Made by a program: the position numbers and the translations under genes
Source: Streptomyces catenulae
GTDB lineage: Bacteria > Actinomycetota > Actinomycetes > Streptomycetales > Streptomycetaceae
DNA length: 64,000 bases
NCBI RefSeq assembly: GCF_000718015.1
Contig: NZ_JODY01000031.1
Span: 62,001-126,000 of the forward strand
Direction: 5' to 3'
Notes under the pieces: model-generated
Seen by the model: only the letters and a program-made list of their open reading frames with translations
What the model was told of the DNA's origin: nothing
Database searches by the model: none
Shown here: in pieces, positions 62,485 through 64,000 of the stretch
How the letters are laid out: each line of letters starts with the position of its first letter
Position numbering within the stretch: the stretch's first letter is position 1

Positions 62485-63060
62485 TCAGCGGTCGCGTTCG
62501 TCACGCTCCGCGCCGTCCGGCTGCCGCATCTCCAGCTCCCTGATCAGCTCCGCCAGCTCGGAGCGGATCCAGTCGCGGGTGGCGACCTCGCCCAGCCCCA
62601 GCCGGAGCGCCGCGATCTCCCGGGTCAGGTACTCGGTGTCGGCGATCGTCCGCTCGTTGCGCCCGCGGTCCTGCTCGTGGGTGACGCGGTCGCGGTCGTC
62701 CTGACGGTTCTGCGCCAGCAGGATCAGCGGCGCCGCGTAGGACGCCTGGAGGGAGAGCGCCAGGGTCAGGAAGATGAAGGGGTACTGGTCGAAGCGGAGG
62801 GGCAGCGGGACGGTGACGTTCCAGCCGATCCACAGGATGATGATCACCGTCATCCAGACGATGAACCGGCCGGTCCCCAGGAAGCGGGCGATCTTCTCCG
62901 ACAGCCGTCCGAACGCGTCCGGGTCGTACTCCGGGAAGAGCGTGCGGCGCGGCACCCGCGGCTGGTCGAGACGGACCCGCGGCCGCTCGTTCGCCCCGCG
63001 CCGCAGCGCCGACGAACCGTTCGCCCGCGCCCGGACGCCCTCGCGCTCCTCAGGTCCCAC
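62485..63060 (-). CDS. DUF1003 membrane protein
   Basis: A 191-residue protein with two TM helices ([19 protein letters not shown] and [20 protein letters not shown]) and a C-terminal charged coiled-coil (~115-185). DUF1003 proteins are of unknown function. The GTG at 63060 has GGAGGTG ~5 nt upstream. A longer frame to 63120 was rejected. It overlaps the stop of the MgtE-N/CBS gene by 11 bp and should be co-transcribed with it. Confidence 0.85.
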   Translation of the reverse strand: MGPEEREGVRARANGSSALRRGANERPRVRLDQPRVPRRTLFPEYDPDAFGRLSEKIARFLGTGRFIVWMTVIIILWIGWNVTVPLPLRFDQYPFIFLTLALSLQASYAAPLILLAQNRQDDRDRVTHEQDRGRNERTIADTEYLTREIAALRLGLGEVATRDWIRSELAELIRELEMRQPDGAERDERDR

Positions 63061-64000
63061 GGTCCACCTCCGGCGCCCACCCGTTCTCCTCGGGCCGCTC
63101 CCCGGCGGGCTGCTCCTCACCGTGCAGCTCCGTCTCCCGCCAGTCGTCCGGCAGCAGATGGTCGAGGACGTCGTCGACGGTGACGGCGCCCAGCAGCGCC
63201 CCGCTGTCGTCGACGACCGGCGCGGAGACGAGGTTGTACGTCGCCAGATGGCGGGTCACCTCGGGCAGACCGGCGTCCGGCGGCAGCGGCGGCAGATCGG
63301 TGTCGGCGATCGAGCTGACCAGTGTGAACGGCGGATCGCGCAGCAGCCGCTGGAAGTGCACCACCCCGAGGAACTTGCCCGTCGGCGTCTCGTCGGGCGG
63401 TCGGCAGACGTAGATCTGGGCGGCGAGCGCGGGGGAGAGGTCCGGGTCGCGCACCCGCGCCAGCGCGTAGGCGACCGTCGCGTCCGGGCGCAGCACGATC
63501 GGCTCGGTCGTCATCAGACCGCCCGCGGTGCGCTCCTCGTACGCCATCAGCCGCCGCACGTCCGCGGCGTCCTCCGGGCGCATCAGCGTCAGCAGCCGCT
63601 CCTTCTCCTCCTCGGGGAGTTCGGAGAGGAGGTCGGCGGCGTCGTCCGGGTCCATCGCCTCCAGGACGTCGGCGCGGCGCTGCTCCTTCAGCTTGCCCAG
63701 GATCTCGATCTGGTCGTCCTCGGGCAGCTCCTCCAGGACGTCCGCGAGCCGGTCGTCGTCGAGGGCGGCGGCGACCTCGGCGCGGCGCTTGGGCGACAGA
63801 TGGTGCAGCACCCCGGCGAGGTCCGCGGGGCGCAGCTGCTCGAAGGTGGCCAGCAGATTCTCCGCGCCCTGCCCGTGCTCCTCCAGCGAGAACCCGGTCA
63901 CCGCCGACCACTCGACGGTCAGCGCTTCGCCCGCCCGTCGCCCGCCACCGCCCTTCGACGGAGACGCTTCGCGTCGCAGGAACTTTCCGCGCAATGCCCC
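63050..64000 (-). CDS. MgtE N-terminal domain/CBS domain protein (5' end beyond window)
   Basis: At least 317 residues, with the start outside the right edge (the frame is open to base 64000). The visible part has a MgtE-N superhelical domain (~50-165, [56 protein letters not shown]) and two CBS domains (~170-290, [20 protein letters not shown] and [20 protein letters not shown]). The Mg2+ channel TM region is absent, so it is a cytoplasmic regulator-like protein rather than a transporter. Actinobacterial versions usually begin with a PRC-like barrel domain, expected just outside the window. Confidence 0.85.
   Translation of the reverse strand, partial: GALRGKFLRREASPSKGGGGRRAGEALTVEWSAVTGFSLEEHGQGAENLLATFEQLRPADLAGVLHHLSPKRRAEVAAALDDDRLADVLEELPEDDQIEILGKLKEQRRADVLEAMDPDDAADLLSELPEEEKERLLTLMRPEDAADVRRLMAYEERTAGGLMTTEPIVLRPDATVAYALARVRDPDLSPALAAQIYVCRPPDETPTGKFLGVVHFQRLLRDPPFTLVSSIADTDLPPLPPDAGLPEVTRHLATYNLVSAPVVDDSGALLGAVTVDDVLDHLLPDDWRETELHGEEQPAGERPEENGWAPEVDRGT

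Overview
The window is very GC-rich actinobacterial DNA. Its codon third positions are nearly always G or C, GTG and TTG starts are common, and there are several leaderless-type promoters. The gene content (a bldK-like oligopeptide transporter, mshB for mycothiol, SPOR and DUF3117 small proteins, TatB beside an ECF sigma factor) points to Streptomyces or a close relative. It looks like chromosomal core: I see no tRNA, rRNA, CRISPR array, insertion sequence or prophage.

Layout, left. Bases 1-7.3 kb: the end of a GntR-type regulator, an APC amino-acid permease, a SPOR small protein, a MutT hydrolase, an RsbW-like kinase, and a PAS-PAS-GAF-PP2C-kinase phosphatase. 7.6-11.9 kb: an orphan peptide-binding lipoprotein and typA. 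12.2-32.4 kb: three complete oligopeptide/dipeptide ABC transporter clusters. The first two are paralogous and on the + strand, in the order binding protein, permease B, permease C, ATPase D, ATPase F, separated by a methyltransferase. The third is on the - strand with the bldKA-B-C-D-E gene order. A SUKH-4-like immunity protein lies between clusters 2 and 3. A DPP4-like peptidase is upstream of bldK on the same strand, so peptide import and peptide cleavage sit together.

Layout, right. 35-39.6 kb: a small membrane protein, mshB with a coupled membrane gene, and a membrane-anchored peptidoglycan-binding protein. 39.6-43.3 kb: an ABC-2 exporter plus two-component system behind a palindromic operator. 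43.3-64 kb: a block that, from memory of Mycobacterium tuberculosis, is syntenic with its Rv1177-Rv1232 region: fdxA-dapC, dapE, a LOG protein, a folP2-like gene, a DivIVA-domain protein, 3-methyladenine glycosylase, DUF3117, an O-methyltransferase, ECF sigma, zinc anti-sigma, HtrA, TatB, Mrp, DUF1003 and MgtE-N/CBS. This block links lysine/peptidoglycan precursor synthesis (dapC, dapE) with the envelope-stress module (sigma, anti-sigma, HtrA, TatB).

The strangest feature is in transporter clusters 1 and 2. In both, the end of the dppC-like gene and the start of the dppD-like gene are missing at the same point, directly after a 99-bp segment identical in the two clusters. In cluster 1 this makes an in-frame permease-ATPase fusion; in cluster 2 it makes a frameshift. 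A collapsed repeat in the assembly is the first explanation to test. A real paired deletion or gene conversion is the alternative.
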